Shown here: positions 15,088 through 24,030 of the stretch, piece after piece | How the letters are laid out: each line of letters starts with the position of its first letter | Numbering within the stretch: the first letter of the stretch is position 1 | The notes under the pieces: generated by a model | The model's input: only the letters and a program-made list of their open reading frames with translations | What the model was told of the DNA's origin: nothing | Databases searched by the model: none | NCBI RefSeq assembly: GCF_900142105.1 | Contig: NZ_FQZS01000024.1 | Coordinates: 1-41,319 of the forward strand | Direction of reading: 5' to 3' | From: Lutispora thermophila DSM 19022 | GTDB lineage: Bacteria > Bacillota > Clostridia > Lutisporales > Lutisporaceae | Length of the DNA: 41,319 nt | Program-made: the position numbers and the translations under genes

Positions 15088-16044
15088 TTATAACAGTTCG
15101 CGTTCATGTGGCTGCCGTATTCTTAATACAATTCTCAGATAGTCGTTATAATCCTTTCCGCGTTTCGGAGGCTCGTCGGAAACAGTATAGATGGGCGGGA
15201 GGATGGTCTTGATAGTCTTTGCCGCCAGCTGTCCGGCCGTGTCGTTGTCCAGATGTAAAGCGATTTCCTTGATTTGCGGGAAGTCTTTTAAGTATTGCAT
15301 GAGTGCGGCAGGCGGGGTGCTTTCCTCGATTATCTTTTTGGGCATATAGATTCCCGCAAGGGACAGGCAGTTTTCCTGCCGCCAGTTCCTGCCGGAAAGC
15401 AATTCCAAAGTGCCGTATGACAATAAATCAATGGCGCTTTCAAACAGGTGCAGTTTGCTGCATTCGTTCCTGGCCGGAATAGAGAAGGAGAAGTGCTTAT
15501 TGCTTCCATTGACTTCCCCCATAAACCGTTTGCCAAACGTCCCACGGAGAGTAGCGTATTTAGAAACGCCATGCCGGTCAAAGCCGATAAAGACGGCGTT
15601 GTGATAATCGCGGCTTTCATACAGCCGTCCGGTCTGGATACAGTAGCCGATTATATCTCTATGTATGCCGCGCCCCATAAGGTAGGCAATTATACGGTCA
15701 TTGTTTTCGTTTTTCTCCGGCAATAGCAGTTTTTTTGGCTCGGAGGGTTCCTGTACTTTTTGCGAAACAGGCGGCATGACAGCCGCCTGTCCGTCTATCT
15801 GAAGCACCGCTTCGGGGAGCGTCATGCCCCGCACCTTGATGAGATAGTCCAGGGCGGAGCGTCCGCCGATGTTGCGCGACCACCAGCACCATTTCCCGTT
15901 GCTGATTTTCAAGCTGTCATGGGTGCGGGTGGTATAGACATTGCCTGAGAAGCGCACCAGCTCCTGGGGTTCATAGTATTGCAGATAGGTCAGCAGGTCC
16001 ATTTGCTTTGCGCGCTCAATCTGCTCCGGCGTTACATAGGGCAT
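15088..16044 (-). CDS. DUF3991/Toprim-domain protein
   Basis: A 318-aa primase-like protein common in Clostridial ICEs. N-terminal residues 1-90 form the DUF3991 region, resembling a CHC2-type zinc domain without the cysteines (YLQYYEPQELVRFSGNVY; WCWWSRNIGGRSALDYLIKVRG). The Toprim-like domain follows, with the acidic catalytic-type motif LHLDNDTAG near residue 270 and KGKDYNDYL-like RGKDYNDYL close to the end. It probably acts in replication or second-strand priming of the element. GAGGTG precedes its ATG, only 11 bases after the helicase stop, so it is co-transcribed with it. Confidence 0.85.
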   Translation of the reverse strand: MPYVTPEQIERAKQMDLLTYLQYYEPQELVRFSGNVYTTRTHDSLKISNGKWCWWSRNIGGRSALDYLIKVRGMTLPEAVLQIDGQAAVMPPVSQKVQEPSEPKKLLLPEKNENNDRIIAYLMGRGIHRDIIGYCIQTGRLYESRDYHNAVFIGFDRHGVSKYATLRGTFGKRFMGEVNGSNKHFSFSIPARNECSKLHLFESAIDLLSYGTLELLSGRNWRQENCLSLAGIYMPKKIIEESTPPAALMQYLKDFPQIKEIALHLDNDTAGQLAAKTIKTILPPIYTVSDEPPKRGKDYNDYLRIVLRIRQPHERELL

Positions 16045-16055
16045 GTTTTTTCACC

Positions 16056-19000
16056 TCATCTTTCATAGCCCACGGCTTTCTTTTCGGGAATGTCCATATC
16101 CTCGTCCGGTTCACTGTCGAACACCTCATTTTCATGCTTATCCATGTTGAGCAAAATGTTCAGCTCCGCCAGCCGCGCAGATTTGGTCTGCAGCTCCTGC
16201 TCCTTTTCAAAGGGGATGTCAATTTGTTCTTTAGCCGTTTCCATCTGCTGGCGGAGCGTTTTTAACTGTTCCCGGCAGTATTCCAGTTTTTTTGGTATTT
16301 CTGCAAGAGCATTATTGAGCCTTGTGATGTTGCCGTGGATGTCCGTGCCCAGTGTGACCGTATGGCTCAGAGCGCCCCGCAGGGTGATCTGATACTGCTT
16401 ATTGAAGCTGTCAAAGGAAAACAGCATGGAAAATCCCATGTAGCTGCCAAACTCCTGCGGCTCCGGCGAGGTCATTTGCTTGCAGGCTTCCAGGATGGCT
16501 GCGCCCGCCTTGGCCTTTTCGGTGTAGTCTATGCCCTTGACCATCATGCCCGGGAATTTGCTGTCCTCTGTGCCATCCCCGGCAGATTTTGATGTGCTGT
16601 GACGCTCGTACAGAGCAAGGTCTTTTTCATAGCCTGCAATGCGTTCCTCGGTGGATTTGATCTGCTGCGGGTAGTGTTTGAGCAATCTGTCCTCCAAAGC
16701 ATATCGCTGGCTTAAATGGTTGGCTTTCAGCAATTTCAGCTTGGAAACCTGAATGTCTAAATCCATCTTCTCTTTTATAAGCGGGTTGCCGGTGGCCAGA
16801 GCCTTCACCTCGGCATAGGAAAGAGCCGTTTCATCAATGTCCTCGGCGCTTCTTACAGGGGACTTTGAAGTCATAATCTGCGAAATAAACCGCTGCTTAT
16901 TCTCAAGAATCTGGTAGAGATAAGCGTCAAAGGTGTTTTCCGTCACATACCGGAAGATATGCACCTCGTCGTTCTGGTTGCCCTGCCGCACGATACGTCC
17001 GGAGCGCTGTTCCAGATCCCTCGGCCGCCACGGGCAGTCCAGATCGTGGAGTGCAATCAAGCGGTCCTGCACGTTGGTTCCGGCTCCCATTTTAAAGGTG
17101 GAGCCCAGCAGGATTCGCACCTGTCCCTTGCGGACTTTAGCAAATAACTCCTTTTTCTTGGTCTCTGTGTCGGCATCATGGATAAAAGCAACCTCGTCGG
17201 CGGGAACGCCGCGGGCAATAAGCTTTTGGCGTATATCGTCATACACATTGAAATTTCCATCATTCTTTGGAATGGACAGGTCGCAGAATACAAGCTGCGT
17301 CAGCTTCTTATCGCTGTTTTCCTGCCAGAGGCGGAACACATTTTCCACGCAGGCATTTACCTTGCTGTCGTCATGGTCGGGAAGCATAGGGCTCATCAGC
17401 CGCTGGTCAAGGGCCAGCTTCCGGCCATCGTTGGTGATTTTGAGCATGTTGTCCTGATACGGCTCCACCAGCCTGGCGCGCACCCGTTCGGCGCGCTTCG
17501 CAAGCTCGGCCACCATGTCCTGCTGGAATTTGCTCGGCTTCACCGCCACATTGTGGTAGTTCGCTTTGGGCACAGGGAGGTTGAGCATATCCGCCGTCTT
17601 GATGTCCGCGATTTCCTTAAACATATTCATAAGTTCCGGCAGGTTGTAGAACCGTGCGAACCTTGTTTTAGCCCGGTAGCCTGTGCCCTCCGGTGCAAGC
17701 TCGATGGCGGTGACCGTTTCCCCAAAGGTGGAGGCCCAGCAGTCAAAGTGCTGGAGGCCGTTTTTGCGCAGGGTTTCGTATTGCAAATACCGCTGCATGG
17801 TGTACATCTCGGTGATGGAGTTAGAAATGGGCGTTCCTGTGGCAAAGATGACGCCGCGGCCACCTGTCAATTCGTCAAGGTAGCGGCATTTGGCAAAGAG
17901 GTCGGAAGACTTCTGCGCTTCGGTCTGGGATAAGCCCGCCACATTGCGCATTTTTGTGTAAAGAAAGAGGTTTTTGTAAAAGTCAGCCTCATCCACGAAC
18001 AGGCGGTCAACGCCCAGTTCCTCAAAGGTGACCACATCATCTTTTCGACTGGTGTCGTTGAGCTTATCCAGCTTAAGTTTCAAGGTCTTTTTAGTCTTTT
18101 CAAGCTGCTTGATGGCGTAACGCTCGCCGCGTTCTTCTTTCAGTTCCCGGATGCCGCTGGTGATTTCCGCGATCTGTTCTTCAAGCAGCCGTTTTTGCCG
18201 TTCCATGGAAATGGGGATTTTCTCAAACTGGCTGTGCCCTATGATCACCGCGTCGTAGTCTCCGGTTGCGATTCTTGCGCAGAATTTCTTGCGGTTCTTG
18301 GTTTCAAAGTCTTTTTTCGTCGCCACAAGGATGTTCGCGGAGGGGTAGAGCTGCAAAAACTCCGCCGCCCACTGCTCGGTCAGGTGGTTGGGCACGACGA
18401 ACATGCTTTTATTGCAAAGCCCCAGATGCTTGCTTTCCATAGCCGCAGCCGCCATCTCAAAGGTTTTGCCCGCACCGACACAGTGCGCCAATAAGGTATT
18501 ACCGCCGTACAGGATATGGGCTACCGCATCCACCTGGTGCTTGCGCAGGGTGATCTCCGGATTCATGCCGGTAAAACGGATGTGGCTGCCGTCGTATTCG
18601 CGGGGGCGGACGGCGTTGAAGCGGTCGTTGTAGATCCGCGTCAGACGTTCCCGGCGATTGGGGTCTTTCCATATCCAGCTTTGGAATGCCTCCTTGATGG
18701 CCTCCTGCTTCTGCTGGGCGATGGCGGTCTCCTTTTTGTTCAGCACACGCTTCTCAACGCCATCCTCATAAACAGTATCAAAAACCCGTACATCCTTGAG
18801 GTTCAATGTTTCTTCAATAATCTTATAGGCGTTAATGCGGCTGGTACCATAGGTCATTACTGCCTTGATGTTGCCGCTGCGGTCGTCGTTTTTGCCTTTG
18901 ACGTTCCAGCTAGCGGTATAGGACGAATAAAAAACGTCGATGTAGCGCCTGTACATATAAGGAGTTTCCAGAAGTTCAAAGATAAAGTCCTTGATGACAT

Positions 19001-22000
19001 CCGGGGGAAGCCAGGTAGCACCGAGGCGTACGTCGATTTCAGACGCGCTCAAATCCTTCGGCTGCACCTTTTCCAGTGCCGTAACGTTTATACTGTAGAT
19101 GTCGGGATGCATTTCGGCAAACCGCCGGGCGGTTTTCAGCTTTTCCCTTACATTGCCGGACAGGTATTCATCCGCCGTTTCATAATGCGGCTTTCCTTCA
19201 TTGCCGATTTTTTCGGGATTACGGAAGATGACGCCTTCCAGGTCTTTAACAATTTGTTCCTCGGAAAGCCCCGTCAGGCTCTGCATGAAGGCCATGTCCA
19301 CGCAGGCTTTTTCTGCGATGGAGATGGCCAGCGCTTCGGTGGCGGTGTCTACATGGGTGACAACGGTGCGCTGCCGGATGGTGCGCTTGGTGAACATATC
19401 CGCCTTGCGCTCCAGATTCCCGTCTTCGTCCAGAATTTCGAGGGAGCAGAGCAGGCAGTAGGAACTGTCGTCGGAAAAGGCCATGTTGTTGCCGCGACTG
19501 CTTAACAGTCCGTATTTTGCAGTAAACTCATCATACAGCTTATTCAGCTTGCGCTGCTGTTCCCGGATTATTTCATCGCTGTAATCCTCGGTCTGGTATT
19601 CGATCAGCTCGCGGACGCAATCCCGAATGGCAATCATGCCCTTGATGCGGTTCGCCGCCGTGACGGAAACTTCCACCTTGTTCATCCGGCTGTTTTCGCG
19701 GTAGTAGATTTCCCCGTCCACCACGGTATAGCTGAAATTTTTCACATTCGGGTCTGCCGGAATGGAGGTATCTTCTTCCTCGGCTATTTCGTCCGGCTCA
19801 TACTCGGTGATTTCCGCATGGATGTTCTCCAGGGCTTCGCGGAGCAGCCCGGCAAGGTCGGCGTTTTCAAAGGGACGGCAGGTGGTTTCTTTGGCATTGC
19901 CGTACATCATGTCATCGTAGTCCATCGTGCCCAGCACCATGTCGGGGTTCTCGGCAAAATAGCTGTTGATGGGGATACCGTCCTTGGTGGTGGAGAGATG
20001 CACCCAGTCCGACTCAATGTCGATCACGCGGTCGCGCTTCTGTAAAAAGAGGATGTCTGTTGTAACCTGCGTGCCTGCGTTATCGTAAAATGCATTGTTG
20101 GGCAGCCGGACAGCGCCTAAAAGCTCCGCCCGCTGTGCAATGTACTTGCGCACTTCGGGGTTTTGCTTATCCATCGTGCCCTTGGAAGTGATAAAGGCGA
20201 TGATGCCGCCGGGACGCACCTTATCCAGCGTCTTTGCAAAGAAATAGTCGTGGATATAGAAATGGTATTTGTCGTATTTCTTGTCCGCAACACCGTAGCT
20301 GCCGAAAGGCACGTTGCCGATGGCCAGGTCGAAAAAGCTGTCGGGCAGGCTGGTTTCCTCAAAGCCCTGCACCGCAATGTTGGCCTGCTGGTAAAGTTGC
20401 CTGGCAATGCGGCCCGTGATGCTGTCCAGCTCCACGCCATACAGCTTGGAATTTTTCATGCTGTCGGGGATGAGGCCGAAAAAGTTGCCGATGCCGCAGG
20501 CTGGCTCCAGGATGTTGCCGGTCTTAAAGCCCATGTTTTCCAGGCAGGCATACATGGCCTTGATGACGGTGGGGGAAGTATAATGGGCGTTTAAGGTGGA
20601 AGACCTTGCAGAAGCATATTCCTCGTCGGTGAGCAGTTCCTTCAGTTCGGCATATTCCTTCGCCCACTGGCTGTTGTTCTCATCAAAGGCTTGCGGCAGG
20701 CCGCCCCATCCCACATAACGGGACAGGATTTCCTGTTCCTCCGGTGTGGCAAGTCGGTTTTCTGCTTCAAGCTGATTTAACAGCCGGATGGCGGCGACGT
20801 TCCAGCCGTATTTGGTTTTTTGACCGCCAGCGCCCAGGTTGTCGTCGGTGATGCGGTAATTGATGTGCGGCTGATGGGGTTTTGGCGTTTCCGGCCGGAG
20901 GTCAATGATGACTTTAGAAACTTCGCCGTACTGCGCTTTTTGCCATATCGGTTCTTCCGATTGTTCCAAAACGCCGAGTACAAACTCGATGCTTTCGCTG
21001 CGGAAAATGGGGAAGCCCGTGCTGCTCTGGAAGGTGATGTCCCGCAGGCTGACCGTTTCGGCTTCTATGTTAATACTGTCAATAACATAGCGCCGGTCCT
21101 CAATAGAAAGCTCCATGCCTGCGACAATTTCTTTTTCGGCAGGTTCCTTTTCCTCTTGCTCGGTTTGACTTTCCGGCAGCTCCAGGTCCAATTCCACATC
21201 GTGCTTTTCACCTTCGCCGCTGCTCCCGATGGTGACGGTATCGCTTTCGCGGGTGATGGTAATGCCGCCGGTTTCCCGCGCCCATTCCGGTGCGCCGGGG
21301 TCATCGGCATGAATAGCGATGCTGTCCCTCGAATCCGCCAAATGGTCCTGATATGTCCGCTGGTACACATCTTCATGAAGCCACTCCCGAAACTGCGGCA
21401 ACGAGGTATAGGCTTCATAAAAATCCGGGTGTTCCTCCCTCATGGAAAGGACAATGCGGTCGATGGCGGCGTCCAGCTCCTGTTTGGCACTGTCGGGGTC
21501 GGTATCCCTGTCCCGCAGGTAGGGGTAGATCTCATCTGTTCGCACCCTGCCGACGATTTCAGGCAGGTACGTCCGGTACAGCGTGCGGGGAGATGGCGTT
21601 TCCGTTTTTTCTTCGGCCGGTTGCTCCGGCGCAATGAGATGGTCGTTTAACGGATTATCCTGCAAGATCTGTTCAAAGGCTTCCCGCGGGAATTGTTTGG
21701 TGAATATAGGGAAGTTCATGTCGCGCAGTTCTACCGCATGATTGTTAAAGGACACAACTTCATATTCCTCTGCACCGATATACACCGTATCGCCAAGATG
21801 GAAAACATATTTAGCCGTATCTTTTGAAATAGGCACCTTCGGTTCTGCAGGTACAGGCTCCCGGTTCAGGATTTCACGGGCATAGGCTTCCTCGGCAAGC
21901 TGCCGGCGGCGTTCCTCCATTTCCTGTTGCACGGCGGGCAGACGCTCTTTTTCCTTGCTGTTTAAATATCTGTCTGCGGCAATCAGTTCTCCAAGGCGTT

Positions 22001-22247
22001 TTGCAACCTGGTTCCAGGACAGTCTCAGATCAGGATTTGATATAAAACTGCCGCTTTTGCTAATGGAAATTCCCTTGCCGTCGTGCCATGTGTTTCCCTG
22101 GGTTCCATCGGTGAAAATATGCGTACCGCCGCCGGTTCCGTATTCACGCTTTAAAAAGTCAATGGTTTCCTTTAGGGTATGCTGCTCCTGGTAGTGCAGG
22201 TAAACACGGAATTTGCCGTCCTGGAAGCCAGTACCCTTGCAAAGCAC
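16056..22247 (-). CDS. Giant methylase-helicase (SNF2/DEAD-like), main part
   Basis: This open frame of 2063 codons carries the catalytic part of the large ICE methylase-helicase. N-terminal: LPD-like region (GTHIFTDGTQGNTWHDGKG). Then an N6-adenine methylase-like domain: EPACGIGNFFG (about 580) and IGNVPFGSY (about 642), where NPPY has become NVPF, so methylation is doubtful. Then SF2 helicase motifs: GAGKT (about 1257), VDEADF (about 1416), ATGTPISNS (about 1467), QRSGRIVRQG (about 1745), and a coiled coil. The GTG at 22247 is only the first in-frame start codon and has a weak RBS; the frame is open upstream (QLTLFPTVEQQIES) back to a TGA at 22644-22646, and the segment 22644-23519 is in the same frame. 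The real gene is therefore 16056-23519 (about 2487 aa) with one nonsense codon. Confidence 0.88.
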   Translation of the reverse strand: MLCKGTGFQDGKFRVYLHYQEQHTLKETIDFLKREYGTGGGTHIFTDGTQGNTWHDGKGISISKSGSFISNPDLRLSWNQVAKRLGELIAADRYLNSKEKERLPAVQQEMEERRRQLAEEAYAREILNREPVPAEPKVPISKDTAKYVFHLGDTVYIGAEEYEVVSFNNHAVELRDMNFPIFTKQFPREAFEQILQDNPLNDHLIAPEQPAEEKTETPSPRTLYRTYLPEIVGRVRTDEIYPYLRDRDTDPDSAKQELDAAIDRIVLSMREEHPDFYEAYTSLPQFREWLHEDVYQRTYQDHLADSRDSIAIHADDPGAPEWARETGGITITRESDTVTIGSSGEGEKHDVELDLELPESQTEQEEKEPAEKEIVAGMELSIEDRRYVIDSINIEAETVSLRDITFQSSTGFPIFRSESIEFVLGVLEQSEEPIWQKAQYGEVSKVIIDLRPETPKPHQPHINYRITDDNLGAGGQKTKYGWNVAAIRLLNQLEAENRLATPEEQEILSRYVGWGGLPQAFDENNSQWAKEYAELKELLTDEEYASARSSTLNAHYTSPTVIKAMYACLENMGFKTGNILEPACGIGNFFGLIPDSMKNSKLYGVELDSITGRIARQLYQQANIAVQGFEETSLPDSFFDLAIGNVPFGSYGVADKKYDKYHFYIHDYFFAKTLDKVRPGGIIAFITSKGTMDKQNPEVRKYIAQRAELLGAVRLPNNAFYDNAGTQVTTDILFLQKRDRVIDIESDWVHLSTTKDGIPINSYFAENPDMVLGTMDYDDMMYGNAKETTCRPFENADLAGLLREALENIHAEITEYEPDEIAEEEDTSIPADPNVKNFSYTVVDGEIYYRENSRMNKVEVSVTAANRIKGMIAIRDCVRELIEYQTEDYSDEIIREQQRKLNKLYDEFTAKYGLLSSRGNNMAFSDDSSYCLLCSLEILDEDGNLERKADMFTKRTIRQRTVVTHVDTATEALAISIAEKACVDMAFMQSLTGLSEEQIVKDLEGVIFRNPEKIGNEGKPHYETADEYLSGNVREKLKTARRFAEMHPDIYSINVTALEKVQPKDLSASEIDVRLGATWLPPDVIKDFIFELLETPYMYRRYIDVFYSSYTASWNVKGKNDDRSGNIKAVMTYGTSRINAYKIIEETLNLKDVRVFDTVYEDGVEKRVLNKKETAIAQQKQEAIKEAFQSWIWKDPNRRERLTRIYNDRFNAVRPREYDGSHIRFTGMNPEITLRKHQVDAVAHILYGGNTLLAHCVGAGKTFEMAAAAMESKHLGLCNKSMFVVPNHLTEQWAAEFLQLYPSANILVATKKDFETKNRKKFCARIATGDYDAVIIGHSQFEKIPISMERQKRLLEEQIAEITSGIRELKEERGERYAIKQLEKTKKTLKLKLDKLNDTSRKDDVVTFEELGVDRLFVDEADFYKNLFLYTKMRNVAGLSQTEAQKSSDLFAKCRYLDELTGGRGVIFATGTPISNSITEMYTMQRYLQYETLRKNGLQHFDCWASTFGETVTAIELAPEGTGYRAKTRFARFYNLPELMNMFKEIADIKTADMLNLPVPKANYHNVAVKPSKFQQDMVAELAKRAERVRARLVEPYQDNMLKITNDGRKLALDQRLMSPMLPDHDDSKVNACVENVFRLWQENSDKKLTQLVFCDLSIPKNDGNFNVYDDIRQKLIARGVPADEVAFIHDADTETKKKELFAKVRKGQVRILLGSTFKMGAGTNVQDRLIALHDLDCPWRPRDLEQRSGRIVRQGNQNDEVHIFRYVTENTFDAYLYQILENKQRFISQIMTSKSPVRSAEDIDETALSYAEVKALATGNPLIKEKMDLDIQVSKLKLLKANHLSQRYALEDRLLKHYPQQIKSTEERIAGYEKDLALYERHSTSKSAGDGTEDSKFPGMMVKGIDYTEKAKAGAAILEACKQMTSPEPQEFGSYMGFSMLFSFDSFNKQYQITLRGALSHTVTLGTDIHGNITRLNNALAEIPKKLEYCREQLKTLRQQMETAKEQIDIPFEKEQELQTKSARLAELNILLNMDKHENEVFDSEPDEDMDIPEKKAVGYER

Positions 22248-22345
22248 ATGGTCAATTTCTTCCTGGGAAATAGAAAAAGCGGAGGATTTTTCGTCCTCCG
22301 CCTGTTTAATTGATTCGATTTGCTGCTCTACGGTGGGGAAAAGGG

Positions 22346-22687
22346 TTAGCTGTACACCAGCTCCGCCAGTACCGTTTCCTCCGCCAAGTGCCGCAGGTTG
22401 TTCATGTGTCCCGTCCAGCCCATCGGGTCGGCCGCTTTGTCCGGCGCGGGGCTGCTCGTGAGGAGCTTCGCCGTGATTCTCTCGATCCGTTCCTTCGCCG
22501 TCCGGTCGATCTCCGCCAGGTGCTCCGTCAGCTTGCCCGACAGCATCAGGCTGGCGTACATCCCTTTCCTGTGGTTTTTCAGATATGTTTTGCGCAACAT
22601 TCCATATTTGCCGATGTGCGTTTCTTCCTCCGACAGCGCCAGGTCAGGTATCAGATAATCGCCCTGCATTGTGTAGGTCAGTTCCAT
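22346..22687 (-). CDS. TnpV-family protein frame overprinted on the helicase linker
   Basis: A 113-aa frame with a clear TnpV-family look (MELTYTMQGDYLIPDL; IGKYGMLRKTYLKNHRKGMY; LLSGKL-like MLSGKLTEHLAEIDRTAKE; DPMGWTGHMNNLRHLAEET; ending LAELVYS). TnpV is a transposon-associated family of unknown function. It lies in the +1 frame relative to the giant helicase, entirely inside that gene's Gly/Pro/Asp-rich linker, whose frame is also open here apart from one TGA. An AAAGGA site lies about 15 bases before the ATG. It may be a real overlapping gene or a by-product of the linker; TnpV records elsewhere may have the same origin. Confidence 0.6.
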   Translation of the reverse strand: MELTYTMQGDYLIPDLALSEEETHIGKYGMLRKTYLKNHRKGMYASLMLSGKLTEHLAEIDRTAKERIERITAKLLTSSPAPDKAADPMGWTGHMNNLRHLAEETVLAELVYS

Positions 22688-23519
22688 CTTCACCATTCCT
22701 TTCATCCTTTCTGCTTTCATTGTGCCCTGCACCCTGATTTTTTGCAACTGTGCGGATTTGTTTCCTTTCCGTTTTTTGCAGGTCTTTGACTGTTGCCTCG
22801 ATTTCCCGCAGCAGCATTTCGGAAATATCGCTTGCGGCGGCTCCCAGCCTGGATATGGTATCAATGGTATTGAAATTCACAACGCCCTGAAAATCCTCAG
22901 AAGTAAAAAGCTTGTCGGCAGGACAGCCGCAGCGGACTAAGAGCATGTAAGCTACGGAGCTTCTAAGGGCATCCTTGAAGATGACTTCCACGTTCAGGCC
23001 GTCCAGTTCCTCCAGAAAGCTGTTCTCCCGGCAGTACATCAGGTCGGAAAGATAATCCGCATAATTATCTTCCACGGCATTGAAGGCGGCTGAAACCAGC
23101 GCAGAGGGAATATCGCTCTTATTCTTGAGGTCGCCGAAGGAATTTTCCAGCGTTTCCGTCACGGCCTCCGCATATCTATCCTGCATAGACCAAAGGACAG
23201 GGGGACGGTTATACCGGCTGTTGGTGTCCGATACGTCGAAAACATGGCGCAGGCTCAACCGGCTTTCGCTGTCGTTGATGAGGGCGATGCCTTTCGCGCC
23301 CCTGTTTACCCATCTGCCGAACTTCCGGTTCCATATCTCAATGGGAGCGCAGGCCGTCGCGTCGGGGCGCTGCGCATAAATCAAAAGCTGGTCCTGAAAC
23401 GGGTATTTGTAGTTCCAGGCCGCCGTTTTCAGGAAGGAAGTCCAGTTGACAGGATTTCTTGTGATGCTGTGAGCCGTCCTTTGCGAAAGCTCCGTAATCA
23501 GTTGCAGCTTCGTCGCCAA
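22644..23519 (-). CDS. Giant methylase-helicase, N-terminal part ended by an in-frame TGA
   Basis: A 291-aa segment forming the N-terminus of the 16056-23519 helicase. It begins with a TTG at 23519 well spaced from AAGGAGGG, and holds the ArdC/LtrC-like N-terminal region usual in these proteins (NWTSFLKTAAWNYKYPFQDQLLIYAQRPDATACA; WNRKFGRWVNRGAKGIALI). It ends GTDLHNAGRLSDT followed by TGA (22644-22646). After that codon the same frame continues open for 132 codons, Gly/Pro/Asp-rich, into the main part. The TGA is a third-position change of a proline codon (CCT) in the overlapping TnpV frame, so it is silent there. Nonsense mutation, sequencing error and a naturally split protein are all possible. 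Confidence 0.82.
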   Translation of the reverse strand: MATKLQLITELSQRTAHSITRNPVNWTSFLKTAAWNYKYPFQDQLLIYAQRPDATACAPIEIWNRKFGRWVNRGAKGIALINDSESRLSLRHVFDVSDTNSRYNRPPVLWSMQDRYAEAVTETLENSFGDLKNKSDIPSALVSAAFNAVEDNYADYLSDLMYCRENSFLEELDGLNVEVIFKDALRSSVAYMLLVRCGCPADKLFTSEDFQGVVNFNTIDTISRLGAAASDISEMLLREIEATVKDLQKTERKQIRTVAKNQGAGHNESRKDERNGEDGTDLHNAGRLSDT

Positions 23520-23532
23520 ATCTCATCCCTCC

Positions 23533-23817
23533 TTATCGTTCCTTTTCGGCTTGTCTCACCATTTTTACGTTGGTGTCCTTTTCCTGCCGGAGACTTCTCA
23601 AATAATGGATTTCATCCAGCGCACGGTTGCACAAATCTTCAAGGGCGGTCATACGGTCATTGCAGTAATGTCCCCAGTAGTAATCCTTTTCACCCTTTTT
23701 GCATTTCCAGGTCACAAATTTGGCGGGAGCATTTTCGTTCTGCCCGATGACAAATTCCGTATTTTCTATGGTTAACCGGTCGGTAATGACATAACCGGCA
23801 TTGATTTCCTGATCCAT
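23533..23817 (-). CDS. Small conserved ICE protein of unknown function
   Basis: A 94-aa soluble protein, ATG at 23817 after AGGAGG, 13 bases upstream of the helicase start. It has a compact N-terminal beta-rich half (GYVITDRLTIENTEFVIGQN; FVTWKCKKGEKDYYWGHYC) and a helical C-terminal half (MTALEDLCNRALDEIHYLRSL). I recognise the type as a frequent neighbour of the giant helicase in Clostridial elements but know no function. Its spacing suggests co-expression with the helicase. Confidence 0.7.
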   Translation of the reverse strand: MDQEINAGYVITDRLTIENTEFVIGQNENAPAKFVTWKCKKGEKDYYWGHYCNDRMTALEDLCNRALDEIHYLRSLRQEKDTNVKMVRQAEKER

Positions 23818-23878
23818 GTTTTAAAACCTCCTAACGCTCCGGCTCATTTTCATTCTCACTCCAATCTATATGGCAGGC

Positions 23879-23913
23879 AAAAAGGGACGGTGTTGCCGCC
23901 CCTCTTGCCGTCC
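23879..23913 (-). terminator. Probable terminator at the end of the pilus operon
   Basis: On the minus strand GGACGG (23908-23913) pairs with CCGTCC (23885-23890) around a 17-base G/C-rich loop, followed by CTTTTT (23879-23883). It stands between the 29-aa membrane peptide and the 94-aa gene and would separate the pilus operon from the helicase operon. The stem is short, so read-through is likely. Confidence 0.5.
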
Positions 23914-23918
23914 TGCTT

Positions 23919-24008
23919 TCACTTCTTTTTTCGCTTGATGTGCAGATACACCGCGCCGCCGACAATCACCAGGCAAAGAACGATGGCCAGTATCGTTTTT
24001 AATTCCAC
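23919..24008 (-). CDS. 29-aa single-span membrane peptide
   Basis: A GTG-started reading frame at 24008 with a near-perfect site (AGGAGGTGATTTC). The product, MELKTILAIVLCLVIVGGAV then YLHIKRKKK, is one membrane helix with a strongly basic end, so N-out/C-in by the positive-inside rule. It follows the prepilin peptidase by 22 bases and precedes a terminator-like hairpin. Too short for family assignment; the RBS, hydrophobic pattern and operon position support a real gene. Confidence 0.6.
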   Translation of the reverse strand: MELKTILAIVLCLVIVGGAVYLHIKRKKK

Positions 24009-24030
24009 GAAATCACCTCCTGCTACTTAA

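Noticed and set aside
18516-19505. Long plus-strand open frame opposite the helicase
   Set aside because: Antisense shadow of a GC-rich gene; no RBS, no recognisable protein, helicase frame is certain.
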